NCBI GenBank assembly: GCA_039989475.1
Contig: JBDXHU010000012.1
Location: 186,001 to 250,000, forward strand
Source of the DNA: JBDXHU01 sp039989475
Lineage (GTDB): Bacteria > Pseudomonadota > Gammaproteobacteria > Pseudomonadales > Halieaceae
Length of the DNA: 64,000 nucleotides
Reading direction: 5' to 3'
The notes under the pieces are model-generated. The model was given only the letters and a program-made list of their open reading frames with translations. It was not told the DNA's origin and searched no databases. Made by a program: the position numbers and the translations under genes. Shown here one piece after another: positions 18,165-28,088 of this stretch. Each line of letters begins with the position of its first letter. The stretch's first letter is position 1.

Positions 18165-19688
18165 TCAGATCAGCTCGATCACCTGCTCCTCGATCTTCGC
18201 TTTCCAGATGGCGGGGCCGATCTGGTGCACCGAGTCACCGTGGACATCAACCGCCACGGTCACCGGCATATCCTTGACCTCGAACTCGTAAATAGCCTCC
18301 ATGCCCAGCTCCGGGAAGGCCACCACCTTTGCTGCGGTAATCGCCTTTGACACCAGGTAGGCAGCGCCGCCGACCGCCATCAGGTAACTGGCCTTGTGCC
18401 TGCGAATGGCCTGGATTCCGGTCGGTCCGCGCTCGGCCTTGCCGATCATGCCCATCAGGCCGGTGTGCTCCAGTACGAAATCGGTGAACTTGTCCATGCG
18501 GGTGGCCGTGGTAGGTCCAGCGGGACCCATTACTTCCTCGCGCACCGGGTCGACCGGTCCGACGTAGTAGATAAACTTGTCCCTGAGGTTCACTTCCGGT
18601 GGCAAGCCCTCGCCGCTCTCTATCAGTTCCCTGATTTTCTTGTGGGCCGCATCGCGACCGGTGTACATCTTGCCCGACAGCAACAGGGTGTCGCCTGGCC
18701 GCCAGTCGGCCATCTCCGTGCGCGTTACCGTGTCCAGGTTGACCGAGCGCACGTTGTCACCCACTTCCCAGGTAATATCCGGCCAGTCATCGACACTGGG
18801 TGGCGTCTGCAGGGACGGACCGTTGCCATCGAGGACAAAATGGGCATGGCGGGTGGCCGCACAATTGGGAATCATGGCCACCGGCAGGGATGCGGCATGG
18901 GTCGGGTAATCCTTGATCTTTACATCAACCACCGTGGTCAGGCCGCCCAGGCCCTGGGCGCCGATACCGAGCTTGTTGACCGCATCCATGATTTCCAGGC
19001 GCAGTTCCTCAACCCGGTTGGCCGGACCGCGCTCACGCAACTCCTGGATATCAATCGGGTCCATCAGGGACTCCTTGGCCAGTACCGCCGCTTTCTCCGC
19101 GGTACCGCCGATACCGATGCCCAGCATGCCCGGCGGACACCAACCTGCACCCATGGTGGGCAGGGTCTTGACCACCCAGTCGACGATGCTGTCGGAAGGG
19201 TTGAGCATGGCCAGCTTGGACTTGTTTTCGGAGCCGCCGCCCTTTGCCGCCACCTGGACATCCACGGTATCGCCCTCGACCACCTCCATGTGGATCACGG
19301 CAGGCGTATTGTCCCGGGTGTTCTTGCGGGCACCGGCGGGGTCTTCGAGAATGGAGGCACGCAGCACGTTATCCGGGTCCAGGTAGGCCCTGCGCACGCC
19401 CGCGTTGACCATATCCGCGACCGACATGTCGGCCTCCCATTGCACGTTCATGCCAATTTTCAGGAATACCGTGACGATACCGGTGTCCTGGCAAATCGGG
19501 CGATGCCCCTGGGCACACATACGCGAATTGATCAGAATCTGCGCCATGGCGTCTTTGGCCGCTGGATTTTGCTCCATTTCATAGGCTTTATGCACAGCGT
19601 GCACAAAGTCCAGTGGATGGAAATAGGAGATGAATTGCAGTGCGTCAGCCACACTGTCGATGAAGTCATCCTGGCGAATAACCGTCAT
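18165..19688 (-). CDS. fumA: Class I (iron-sulfur) fumarate hydratase
   Basis: 507-residue oxygen-sensitive fumarase of the TCA cycle, interconverting fumarate and malate. The N-terminal alpha domain and C-terminal beta domain are fused as in E. coli FumA/FumB. Candidate [4Fe-4S] ligands occur in RMCAQGHRPICQDTG, GAGWCPPGMLG and PNCAATRHAHF. The end EFEVKDMPVTVAVDVHGDSVH is typical. Which E. coli paralogue it matches best cannot be decided, so fumA is a family label. Confidence 0.94.
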   Translation of the reverse strand: MTVIRQDDFIDSVADALQFISYFHPLDFVHAVHKAYEMEQNPAAKDAMAQILINSRMCAQGHRPICQDTGIVTVFLKIGMNVQWEADMSVADMVNAGVRRAYLDPDNVLRASILEDPAGARKNTRDNTPAVIHMEVVEGDTVDVQVAAKGGGSENKSKLAMLNPSDSIVDWVVKTLPTMGAGWCPPGMLGIGIGGTAEKAAVLAKESLMDPIDIQELRERGPANRVEELRLEIMDAVNKLGIGAQGLGGLTTVVDVKIKDYPTHAASLPVAMIPNCAATRHAHFVLDGNGPSLQTPPSVDDWPDITWEVGDNVRSVNLDTVTRTEMADWRPGDTLLLSGKMYTGRDAAHKKIRELIESGEGLPPEVNLRDKFIYYVGPVDPVREEVMGPAGPTTATRMDKFTDFVLEHTGLMGMIGKAERGPTGIQAIRRHKASYLMAVGGAAYLVSKAITAAKVVAFPELGMEAIYEFEVKDMPVTVAVDVHGDSVHQIGPAIWKAKIEEQVIELI

Positions 19689-19724
19689 GGGGAAACCTCT
19701 TGAGTTTGTTGCCGGGCTAGTGGC

Positions 19725-20492
19725 TTATTGTACACCAGCGGGAGCGCCGCCCTGCAGGGCACCCACACTCTCTTGCAGTCGAATCAGGCTCTGGTTGACC
19801 TGCTTGCGAAAGCCATCCACCGAGGCCTGCCACTCTTCGCCGGTCTGCACCCGCTTCTGCAACTTGGCAACCTCCAGGGTAGCGCGGCTGACATCATCGC
19901 CGAGGCGCTCCAGCAGGGCCTCATTGGCCCTGGCCGTCGACACCAGCCGATCCAGGTCACCGGCGACGGAACGCAGTTTACCAATATCCGTCGCCAATGC
20001 CTGCAACTGGGCGGAGTAGGCCGTGTCAGTTGCTGCCAGGGTTGCCAGTTGGCTGCCCTGCTCGTCCTTACTCTTCTGCAGGGCCTTGATGCTGGCCTGG
20101 TTGCGACGCCAGGCCGAGCCCCAGAGCTTGTCGACCTCGGAATACAGCTCCTTGATCTTGACCGCCATCGCGGCGGTTGACTGGTTCATGCCCTCATCGG
20201 TATCCGAGAGACGGTCTTCCAGGTCACTGATGCGCATTTCATAGTCGCGCAGGGCCGTATCTGCAAGGTCCAGTTCCTGCTGCAACTGCCAGGCCCAGGC
20301 ACAGGCCACGGCCGCCACCACCAGGGCAATCGCGATAAACAGCCGCGCCAGCAATCCAGAACCGCCGCCAGCGGGTGCTTTGCCGCGCTTGCCGCCAGTT
20401 GTCTTCTTGCTGCGCTGACGGGACACCACCTCATCCCGGGCCGGGATGATCGGGGGTATGTTGTCGATGTTGCGGGTGGTGCCGTCGCTCAT
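19725..20492 (-). CDS. Single-pass membrane protein with long coiled coil, function unknown
   Basis: 255-residue protein that I do not recognise. The N-terminal 45 residues are basic and cytoplasmic-looking (RQRSKKTTGGKRGKAPAGGG). One membrane segment follows (LLARLFIAIALVVAAVACAW), then an almost entirely helical region rich in Glu, Asp, Lys and Gln with heptad-like Leu/Ile spacing, for example YEMRISDLEDRLSD. The likely topology is a periplasmic coiled coil anchored in the inner membrane. Small proteins of this shape are common near envelope genes in gammaproteobacteria, but no specific role is implied. Confidence 0.75.
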   Translation of the reverse strand: MSDGTTRNIDNIPPIIPARDEVVSRQRSKKTTGGKRGKAPAGGGSGLLARLFIAIALVVAAVACAWAWQLQQELDLADTALRDYEMRISDLEDRLSDTDEGMNQSTAAMAVKIKELYSEVDKLWGSAWRRNQASIKALQKSKDEQGSQLATLAATDTAYSAQLQALATDIGKLRSVAGDLDRLVSTARANEALLERLGDDVSRATLEVAKLQKRVQTGEEWQASVDGFRKQVNQSLIRLQESVGALQGGAPAGVQ

Positions 20493-20558
20493 GCCGCTGT
20501 ACCGCTCATTGAATAATCAAGCAGGCCGGGCATGACCCGGCCCCATTAAGACTCGCGC

Positions 20559-21179
20559 TCAGACGAAGGCGAGAATTGCCCAGATAGCCGCAACCAGTGC
20601 CAGGCTCATGTGGATCACGCCTTTGACTGATGCCATCGGACCCAGCTTGCCCATCAGGGCATTGATCTCCAGCACTACGATCAGGCCCAGGCTCAAGTAC
20701 ACCGCTGTGCTGCTGATATCGGCAATATACAGGTGCTTGCTGGCCAGCATGCCAAACAGCATGGGGCCGGAAAACAGGGTATTGGTGCGTGATGCCAGGC
20801 CGGCCTTCGCCGCTGCTGCGGGCCCATCACCTTCTTTCATACCCAGCACTATTTGCTGCTTGGGCCAGATAATCAGCCACACATTCAGGAACATGAAGGT
20901 GCCGGCCAGTGCGCCAATCCAGATTGCCGGCTGACCCATCAGGTTACTGTGAGCGCCCACGGCGTAGAGCAGGTAGAGGCCGGTGATAAAGGTAAACATG
21001 GCACCCCAGCGGAACCACCACAGGGCTCGCGGCGCCAGCTTCTTCATGGCGTCGGCCTTGGCATCGGCCTCGGCTTCCTTGAAGTACTCGGTCTGCACGA
21101 AGTTAAAGTAGTAGAGCATGCCGATCCAGGTGATGCCAAACAGCACGTGAGCCCAGCGGAAAATAAATTCGAGAATCAT
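20559..21179 (-). CDS. PuuD-like urate hydroxylase-domain membrane protein
   Basis: 206-residue protein with about five transmembrane helices. The opening RWAHVLFGITWIGMLYYFNFVQ and the later FRWGAMFTFITGLYLLY resemble the membrane domain of PuuD (DUF989). In full-length PuuD this part is fused to a cytochrome c domain; here only the membrane part exists, so urate oxidation cannot be claimed. Conserved His residues could bind haem. The next gene downstream starts 66 nt away; the gap contains a perfect 7-bp GGCCGGG/CCCGGCC hairpin at 20524-20542 without a T-run, a weak terminator candidate. Confidence 0.7.
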   Translation of the reverse strand: MILEFIFRWAHVLFGITWIGMLYYFNFVQTEYFKEAEADAKADAMKKLAPRALWWFRWGAMFTFITGLYLLYAVGAHSNLMGQPAIWIGALAGTFMFLNVWLIIWPKQQIVLGMKEGDGPAAAAKAGLASRTNTLFSGPMLFGMLASKHLYIADISSTAVYLSLGLIVVLEINALMGKLGPMASVKGVIHMSLALVAAIWAILAFV

Positions 21180-21295
21180 TGGTCTTTCCCCATTTAAGGA
21201 TGAGTTGTTATACGCCCTGCACCGAATCGTGCAAAGCCGGTATTTTACGGGTTATTGCGCGCAGAGTGAACCGCGCTTGTTTCTCTCGCCCATAA

Positions 21296-21320
21296 AAAAG
21301 CCCCGCAATGCGGGGCTTTT
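21296..21320 (-). terminator. Rho-independent terminator of groES-groEL
   Basis: An 11-bp inverted repeat AAAAGCCCCGC / GCGGGGCTTTT with a 3-nt loop lies 21 nt after the groEL stop. On the minus strand it is followed by a run of six T. The arrangement is a textbook intrinsic terminator. A shorter T run on the other strand could give weak bidirectional activity. Confidence 0.92.
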
Positions 21321-21340
21321 CCATTGAGCTGAGCAGCGAT

Positions 21341-22990
<1,650 letters not shown>

Positions 22991-23047
22991 GATTTAAATC
23001 CTTAACAGTAAGCAAAATTAGAATAGGAGGAATGCGATGCCAGTCGT

Positions 23048-23338
23048 TTAGTCGACGACGGCAAATATCTCGCTCTCGCCCATGATGATCAGTTCCTCAC
23101 CATCGAGCTCGATGGTGTTGCTGCCGGCGTACTGGCCGAACACAACCGTGTCACCTACTTTTACGGCCAGTGGGCGAATCTCGCCACTGTCCAACGACTT
23201 GCCTTCGCCAATGGCGACCACTTCACCCTGGTTGGGCTTTTCCTTGGCGGAACCGGGCAGCAGGATGCCCCCGGCAGTGGTTTCTTCTTCTTCCTTGCGG
23301 CGGACGACAACGCGGTCGTACAAAGGACGGATCTTCAT
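23048..23338 (-). CDS. groS: Co-chaperonin GroES (10 kDa)
   Basis: 96-residue lid of the GroEL cage. The true start is ATG 23338 (MKIRPLYDRVVVRRKEEE), with GGAG upstream; the open frame runs back to 23443 but that would add an unrelated N-terminus. The mobile loop TTAGGILLPGSAKEKP and the end ELIIMGESEIFAVVD are typical. The promoter and CIRCE operator lie 130-185 nt upstream, giving an mRNA leader of roughly 150 nt. Confidence 0.98.
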   Translation of the reverse strand: MKIRPLYDRVVVRRKEEEETTAGGILLPGSAKEKPNQGEVVAIGEGKSLDSGEIRPLAVKVGDTVVFGQYAGSNTIELDGEELIIMGESEIFAVVD

Positions 23339-23467
23339 CTGATCTGGTCTCCAAATGATTAGTGTTGTTGCGGAACAAAGTAATATTTCCGGCTGCAGGC
23401 TTAATGGGGGTAGAAATGGTGTATTCAAGGCCCTCATTGGCACTTTTCAGGGCAGAGTGCCAAAAAA

Positions 23468-23494
23468 TTAGCACTCTCGCCGAGAGAGTGCTAA
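23468..23494 (-). promoter_or_regulatory. CIRCE operator (HrcA binding site)
   Basis: Perfect match to the CIRCE consensus: TTAGCACTC, a 9-nt spacer, GAGTGCTAA. CIRCE is bound by the repressor HrcA, which is kept active by GroEL, so heat or misfolded protein releases groESL transcription. The element begins at the -10 hexamer, so it covers the transcription start and would become part of the 5' mRNA end. hrcA itself is not in the window. Confidence 0.96.
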
Positions 23495-23521
23495 TCATAG
23501 TCATGAAAACCCGCAGGTCAA
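23494..23521 (-). promoter_or_regulatory. Sigma70-type promoter of groES-groEL
   Basis: On the minus strand, TTGACC (23521-23516) and TATGAT (23499-23494) are separated by 16 nt. Both hexamers are close to the vegetative consensus. The -10 abuts CIRCE, which starts at the same base. No clear sigma32-type promoter was seen, suggesting HrcA-based rather than RpoH-only control. Confidence 0.8.
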
Positions 23522-23528
23522 GACCGAA

Positions 23529-23966
23529 TTAGTCGTCTAGACGGCGAAAGTCGCCCTCAAGGGTGGTGGGCTCATCGCCGGATTGGGGGCTCTCTGGCGA
23601 GCGCTGGCGATAGCTGGCAGTGCCAGACTGGACCTGCCACTTGCCGAGACCGAGCAATTTACGACGCAGGGGCCCAATTAGCACCAGCAGGGCCAGGCTG
23701 TCGGTGATCAAGCCGGGCACCATCAGCAACATGCCGCTACAGATCATGGCCAGGTCGTCCGAGAGCAGCTGCGGGCTGAAAAAGCCGGTGTCCGCATCAC
23801 GCTGCATCTGCTGCAGCACTTGCAGGCCCTGGCGGCGAATCATGGACAGGCCCAGCAGCAGTGTGGCAAATACCCAGGCCAGGGCCGTCAGGGCGCTGGT
23901 GGAAGCCCCCAGTTCAATCAGGGTCCACAGCTCCAACCAGGGTAATAAGAGAATAATCCAGGGCAT
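23529..23966 (-). CDS. fxsA: FxsA family membrane protein
   Basis: 145-residue inner-membrane protein with three to four transmembrane segments. It opens MPWIILLLPWLELWTLIELG, the FxsA signature; in E. coli FxsA overproduction relieves phage T7 exclusion by the F plasmid, and its normal role is unclear. The tail after residue 115 is polar. Start ATG 23966 is chosen because the upstream extension of the frame to 24167 is not FxsA-like. fxsA next to groES is a common gammaproteobacterial arrangement; here fxsA lies just upstream of the CIRCE promoter. Confidence 0.9.
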   Translation of the reverse strand: MPWIILLLPWLELWTLIELGASTSALTALAWVFATLLLGLSMIRRQGLQVLQQMQRDADTGFFSPQLLSDDLAMICSGMLLMVPGLITDSLALLVLIGPLRRKLLGLGKWQVQSGTASYRQRSPESPQSGDEPTTLEGDFRRLDD

Positions 23967-24115
23967 TACCAGACTATGGGGGCTGCAGCCGCCGGTTTCA
24001 AGCGGAGAGAAGCCTGTTGTATTATCTGCCTCCTCACATCCAGACCCAGAGGAAATCACCACTGGCCCTGCAAGACAGTTCATCGTCACCAGGGGTCGCC
24101 GGGTGATAGAGACAG

Positions 24116-24478
24116 ATGGCGGCATCCGACACAAGGACGGACCAGGCCGAGGCCAGGGAAAAAACACAGGCCGATCGCAAACAGCGCATCTGGCAGGTAA
24201 TCACCGCCATACCGGCGGGGCGTGTCTGTAGCTACGGCGGCGTGGCCAAACTGGCCGGTCTCGGCAATGGCGCCCGCCAGACTGCCTGGGCCCTGCGCTA
24301 CCTGCCCAGGGATACAAAGATCCCCTGGCACCGGGTCATCAATGCCCAGGGCAAGATCTCCATGCCGGAAGGCTCCCGGGGCTACCTGGAACAACGCCGG
24401 CGCCTGCGCAAGGAAGGTGTGACATTCAACGACAATGGCAGGCTGGCTTCAAAGGCCTGCTGGTGGGACGGCAACTAG
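24116..24478 (+). CDS. Alkyltransferase-like protein (ATL), MGMT-related DNA-binding protein
   Basis: 120-residue member of the O6-alkylguanine-DNA alkyltransferase fold. The active-site motif PCHRV of true MGMT is replaced by PWHRV, with Trp71 in place of the acceptor Cys. Such ATL proteins cannot remove alkyl groups; they bind O6-alkylguanine, flip it and bend DNA to recruit nucleotide excision repair. The helix-turn-helix with the arginine finger (NGARQTAWALR, Arg54) and Tyr40 are kept. It diverges from fxsA and converges with the AmpG-like gene, overlapping it by 4 nt. Confidence 0.9.
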   Translation: MAASDTRTDQAEAREKTQADRKQRIWQVITAIPAGRVCSYGGVAKLAGLGNGARQTAWALRYLPRDTKIPWHRVINAQGKISMPEGSRGYLEQRRRLRKEGVTFNDNGRLASKACWWDGN

Positions 24479-25731
24479 TCCGGCTCATTCCAGGGCGCCA
24501 CCCACCACAGCAGCAACATACCCGGCAGCGCAATCAGCGCACAGAACAGGAAGAATTCGGTCCAGCCGATTGACTCCACGATCCAGCCGGTGGAGGCATT
24601 GGCAAAGGTGCGCGGCAAGGCGGTCAGGGCGGTGAACAGGGCAAACTGGGTAGCCGCATACTGGCGCGAGGTCTCGCGGGCAATGAAGGCGACGAAGGCC
24701 GCCGTACCCAAACCCACCCCCAGGTATTCAAAGGCGATAACCAGGGCCAGCATCCACAGCACCGGCCCGGCCTCCGCCAGCAAGGCAAAGCCGAAGATAC
24801 TCACCAGCTGCACCACGCCGAACAGCCACAGAGCCCGATTGATACCAATGCGAATCATCAATATGCCCCCGAGCAGTCCGCCGACCACGCCACTCCAGAG
24901 CCCTGCATTCTTGGCGACCAGCCCAATCTGGGTCTTGCTGAAGCCAAGATCAAGATAAAACGGCGTCGACAGGGCGGTCGCCATGCTGTCGCCGATCTTG
25001 TACAAAAACATGAAACCCAGCACCAGCAACACCGCGCGCCAACCCCGGCGCTGCACATACTCCCGAAAAGGTGCCACCACCGCTTCGCGCAGACCCACCG
25101 CCGGCGGCAGCTCCGAATCAGGCTCCTGCACCGACAGGCACAGGGCCAGGCCCACCAGCATGAAGCCGCCGGTGATCCAGAACACACTGGCCCAGGGCAG
25201 ATGGTCCGCCAGTATCAGTGACAGTGATCCGGGAATCAGTCCGGAAACCCGGTAGGCCTGCACGTGGATGGAATTACCCAGGCCCAGTTCCTGGTCGGGC
25301 AAGATCTCGCGGCGATAAGCGTCCAGCACGATATCCTGGCTGGCGCTAAAAAACGCCACAATGAACGCCAGCAGCGCCACGCTGCCGAGGGAAAACTCCG
25401 GTTGCAGCCAACCCAGGCCGCCAATGCTGAACAGCAATGCCAGTTGGGTCACCAGCATCCAGCCCCGGCGGCGCCCCAGGAACGGTGGCACATAGCGATC
25501 CATTAGCGGCGCCCACAGGAACTTCCAGGTATAGGGAATGCCGACCAGGGCAAAGAGGCCAATATCCGTCAGGCTAACGCCCTTGTCACTGAGCCAGGCC
25601 GGCACCAGTTGCAGCAGCACGAACAACGGCATGCCCGAGGCAAAACCGGTGAATATGCAGATCAGCATGCGCTGGTTGAAGATCGCCTCGCGCAGCGTCT
25701 CCCTGGTCTCAGTCAAGCTGCTGCCCCCCAC
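24475..25731 (-). CDS. ampG: AmpG-family MFS transporter
   Basis: 418-residue major facilitator with about 12 transmembrane segments. The N-terminus RMLICIFTGFASGMPLFVLL, PYTWKFLWAPLMDRYVPPFLGRRRGW and FLYKIGDSMATALSTPFYLDLGFS are AmpG hallmarks. AmpG imports GlcNAc-anhydromuropeptides for cell-wall recycling and influences beta-lactamase induction. Start GTG 25731 lies 23 nt inside the preceding glycosyltransferase gene; TTG 25716 is an alternative. Substrate assignment is by family only. Confidence 0.85.
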   Translation of the reverse strand: MGGSSLTETRETLREAIFNQRMLICIFTGFASGMPLFVLLQLVPAWLSDKGVSLTDIGLFALVGIPYTWKFLWAPLMDRYVPPFLGRRRGWMLVTQLALLFSIGGLGWLQPEFSLGSVALLAFIVAFFSASQDIVLDAYRREILPDQELGLGNSIHVQAYRVSGLIPGSLSLILADHLPWASVFWITGGFMLVGLALCLSVQEPDSELPPAVGLREAVVAPFREYVQRRGWRAVLLVLGFMFLYKIGDSMATALSTPFYLDLGFSKTQIGLVAKNAGLWSGVVGGLLGGILMIRIGINRALWLFGVVQLVSIFGFALLAEAGPVLWMLALVIAFEYLGVGLGTAAFVAFIARETSRQYAATQFALFTALTALPRTFANASTGWIVESIGWTEFFLFCALIALPGMLLLWWVAPWNEPD

Positions 25732-26857
25732 TCACATGTCGATGGCGGTAGGCTTTGGGTTCGTGCTCAGCCAGGGTTTGCTCAAACAATTGCAGGGTTT
25801 CCTCGGCCGCGCGCCGCCAGGAAAACTGAGCTGCACGCAGGCCGGCACGCTGGCTTAAGCGGGCGTGCAACTCCGGCTCGTGGACCATGCGCCGAATGGC
25901 ATCGGCCAGCTCAGCCACCGAATAAGGGTTTATCAGCAGGCCGGCATCACCGGCCACCTCGGGTAGCGAACTGGTGGATGAGGCAATAACCGGCACCCCG
26001 TGCTGCATAGCCTCCAACAGCGGCAAGCCGAAGCCCTCGTACAGCGAGGGCATCAACAGGCAATGGGCGCCGGCATAGAGACCCTGCAACTCCGCATCGG
26101 ACACGTGGCCACACAAGCGGACCCTGTCCTTGAGATCGAGTTCTGCAATCAGCCGGGGCAGGTCTTCCCCGCCCCAGCCGCTGCCACCGACGATTAATAA
26201 TGGCGGTACAGCGGGGTCATCGCGCAAAGCAGCCAGCGCCTGCAACAGGCGCGGCAGGTTCTTCCGCGGCTCCAGGGTGCCGACAAACAGCAGGTATTGC
26301 CCGGGCAAATCAATCGGCGGCGGGGCTATGGCAACCGCTTCCTCCGCCGCTTCGTGAATGACACGGCAGCGGCCGACCGCGGTCGGGTAGTAGCGGGACA
26401 CCTCGCTGGCGGTGAACCTGGAGACACAGATCACCTGGTCGGCACTGCGAATGGACGGGCTCATCAGGGCGCGCTCCAGCCACAGATTCTTGACCCGCAT
26501 GGTTTCGGGAAATTGACGCCATACCAGGTCGTGTATCGTGACCACCCGGGCGATGTGGCTGTCCAGCAATAGCGGCAGGTGATGGCGCGGCGACCAAAAC
26601 AGGTCTGCGACATCCTGCAGTGCCCAGCGCGAGTATTGCCACTGCGCCCAGCGCAGACTGCCGGGCGTGCCACCACGGGCGTCACCGTGGCGGACCATTA
26701 CCCGTGGATTTTCCGGTAGCTGCATATGCAGGGGTCGATCACTGTAGAGAAACCATTGATGCCCCAGTGGCACCATGGCTTCCAGCAGGGCGCGGGTATA
26801 ACGGCCAATACCTGTCAGGGGCGCCGCCAGTGGCCTGGCGTCAACGGCAATACGCAT
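25709..26857 (-). CDS. Glycosyltransferase family 4 (GT-B), paralogue of the gene at 33503
   Basis: 382-residue retaining GT-B glycosyltransferase. The N-terminal acceptor domain has MRIAVDARPLAAPLTGIGRYT. The C-terminal donor domain has LFVGTLEPRKNLPRLLQAL and MPSLYEGFGLPLLEAMQHG (the E-x7-E donor-binding motif). It is closely related to the protein at 33503-34606, sharing blocks such as DLFWSPRHHLP, TIHDLVWR and SEVSRYYPT/GEIAHFYPG. It lies 5 nt after the GT at 26863 and overlaps ampG. Donor and acceptor are unknown; a role in the glycan made by this locus is inferred. Confidence 0.9.
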   Translation of the reverse strand: MRIAVDARPLAAPLTGIGRYTRALLEAMVPLGHQWFLYSDRPLHMQLPENPRVMVRHGDARGGTPGSLRWAQWQYSRWALQDVADLFWSPRHHLPLLLDSHIARVVTIHDLVWRQFPETMRVKNLWLERALMSPSIRSADQVICVSRFTASEVSRYYPTAVGRCRVIHEAAEEAVAIAPPPIDLPGQYLLFVGTLEPRKNLPRLLQALAALRDDPAVPPLLIVGGSGWGGEDLPRLIAELDLKDRVRLCGHVSDAELQGLYAGAHCLLMPSLYEGFGLPLLEAMQHGVPVIASSTSSLPEVAGDAGLLINPYSVAELADAIRRMVHEPELHARLSQRAGLRAAQFSWRRAAEETLQLFEQTLAEHEPKAYRHRHVSGGQQLD

Positions 26858-26862
26858 CCAGC

Positions 26863-28020
26863 TTACTCGCTGGGGTCCAGTGCCAGGCGGGAATCAGCAG
26901 TCCGCTCCAGCAATACATTGCGATAGACCTCGGCATAGCGGCGGCCCATGGCAATGCCGGTGAACAATTCCTCATAGCGCAGCCTGGCGGCCTCACCCAT
27001 GGCTTCAGCTTCAGCCTGGTGATAGTAAATGCGGTCCATGGCTTCGCGCAGGGAACGGGAGCAGCCCGGCGTCACCACCAAACCGGTCTGCTGATCAACA
27101 TTGATATGACTGGTGCCAGAACCCACCTCCGCGGAAATCAGCGGCTTGCCAGACATAGCGCCTTCCAGGAGGGTCACGCCAAAGGCTTCCGAACGCAGGT
27201 AAGAGGGAAACACCACCCCGCGGCAGAGCTGGAACAGCGCCATCTTGATGTCATCCTCGAGGTAGCCACAGAAGCGCACATTGTTGAGACCAAGCCGTGT
27301 CGCCTGCTGCCGCAGTTCCTGCTCCACCGGGCCAGAGCCGACGATAACCGCACGATAGGAGGCATCCTTCATGGCATCCAGCAAAATATGCAGGCCCTTG
27401 TAATAACGCAGCACCCCGACGAACAGGAAAAAGCCGCGGCCATACTCGGCCTCCGCCTCACGCAACGCCACGCTATCCTCAGCCAGTTCAGGGTAGGAGT
27501 CGCGTTCGATACCGATCGGGATAATCTCCACCTTGTCACTGAAGTGTCTCAGCACATCACTGGTGGCAAAGTAGTTGGGCGAGGTCGCAACGATACGCGC
27601 AACACTACCGAGGAAGTGCTTCATCAGCGGCCGGTAAACCCAGGACAAGAACTTTTGCCTCACGATATCGGAGTGGTAGGTCAGCACCGCTGGCGCCGGA
27701 TGCCCCGCCAGCGCATGCAGCACATCGGCATAGGGCCAGGGGAAGTGGTAATGGACGATATCCGCCCAGGCTACCTGGCGGCGAAATTCGGCGATGCCGC
27801 CGAAACAGAAACCGCAGGATGCAATCTCAAAGCTCTGCTTAACGCGCACCGTGCGCCCTTCCGGCGCCTCAATTTCCGCCGGCACTGGATTGCGGCTGAG
27901 GCTAAAGACGCGACTCTCGACATTGTGGTCGCGGGTATTGAGACATATCTGCCGAATAACTTCCTCCAGTCCACCCTGGGAATCGGGAAAGTAAGTGCGG
28001 TAGACGTGTAGAACCTTCAT
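26863..28020 (-). CDS. Glycosyltransferase family 4 (GT-B)
   Basis: 385-residue GT4 enzyme. It opens MKVLHVYRTYFPDSQGGLEEV and carries the donor-domain motifs FLFVGVLRYYKGLHILLDAM and PSYLRSEAFGVTLLEGAMSG. It resembles the GT4 at 40021-41205, sharing for example TSPNYFATS versus TSPNYLASS, so this locus carries two copies of this subfamily. It is divergent from the ABC exporter, with a 68-nt gap likely to hold both promoters. The sugar is unknown. Confidence 0.9.
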   Translation of the reverse strand: MKVLHVYRTYFPDSQGGLEEVIRQICLNTRDHNVESRVFSLSRNPVPAEIEAPEGRTVRVKQSFEIASCGFCFGGIAEFRRQVAWADIVHYHFPWPYADVLHALAGHPAPAVLTYHSDIVRQKFLSWVYRPLMKHFLGSVARIVATSPNYFATSDVLRHFSDKVEIIPIGIERDSYPELAEDSVALREAEAEYGRGFFLFVGVLRYYKGLHILLDAMKDASYRAVIVGSGPVEQELRQQATRLGLNNVRFCGYLEDDIKMALFQLCRGVVFPSYLRSEAFGVTLLEGAMSGKPLISAEVGSGTSHINVDQQTGLVVTPGCSRSLREAMDRIYYHQAEAEAMGEAARLRYEELFTGIAMGRRYAEVYRNVLLERTADSRLALDPSE

Positions 28021-28088
28021 CGCTGTCTTTAGAATAGCTAAAAAAGTATTATCCCCCAGTTAAAGAATCCAAAGCAAAACGGGAATGC

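Noticed and set aside
18396..19703. 435-codon plus-strand frame
   Set aside because: Antisense of the class I fumarase gene; His/Arg-rich with no known fold.
20524..20542. Intrinsic terminator after the PuuD-like gene
   Set aside because: The 7-bp stem is perfect, but no T-run follows on the minus strand, so it was not listed as a terminator.
26620..28011. 463-codon plus-strand frame
   Set aside because: Antisense to two glycosyltransferase genes with intact GT-B motifs; composition is typical of shadow frames.
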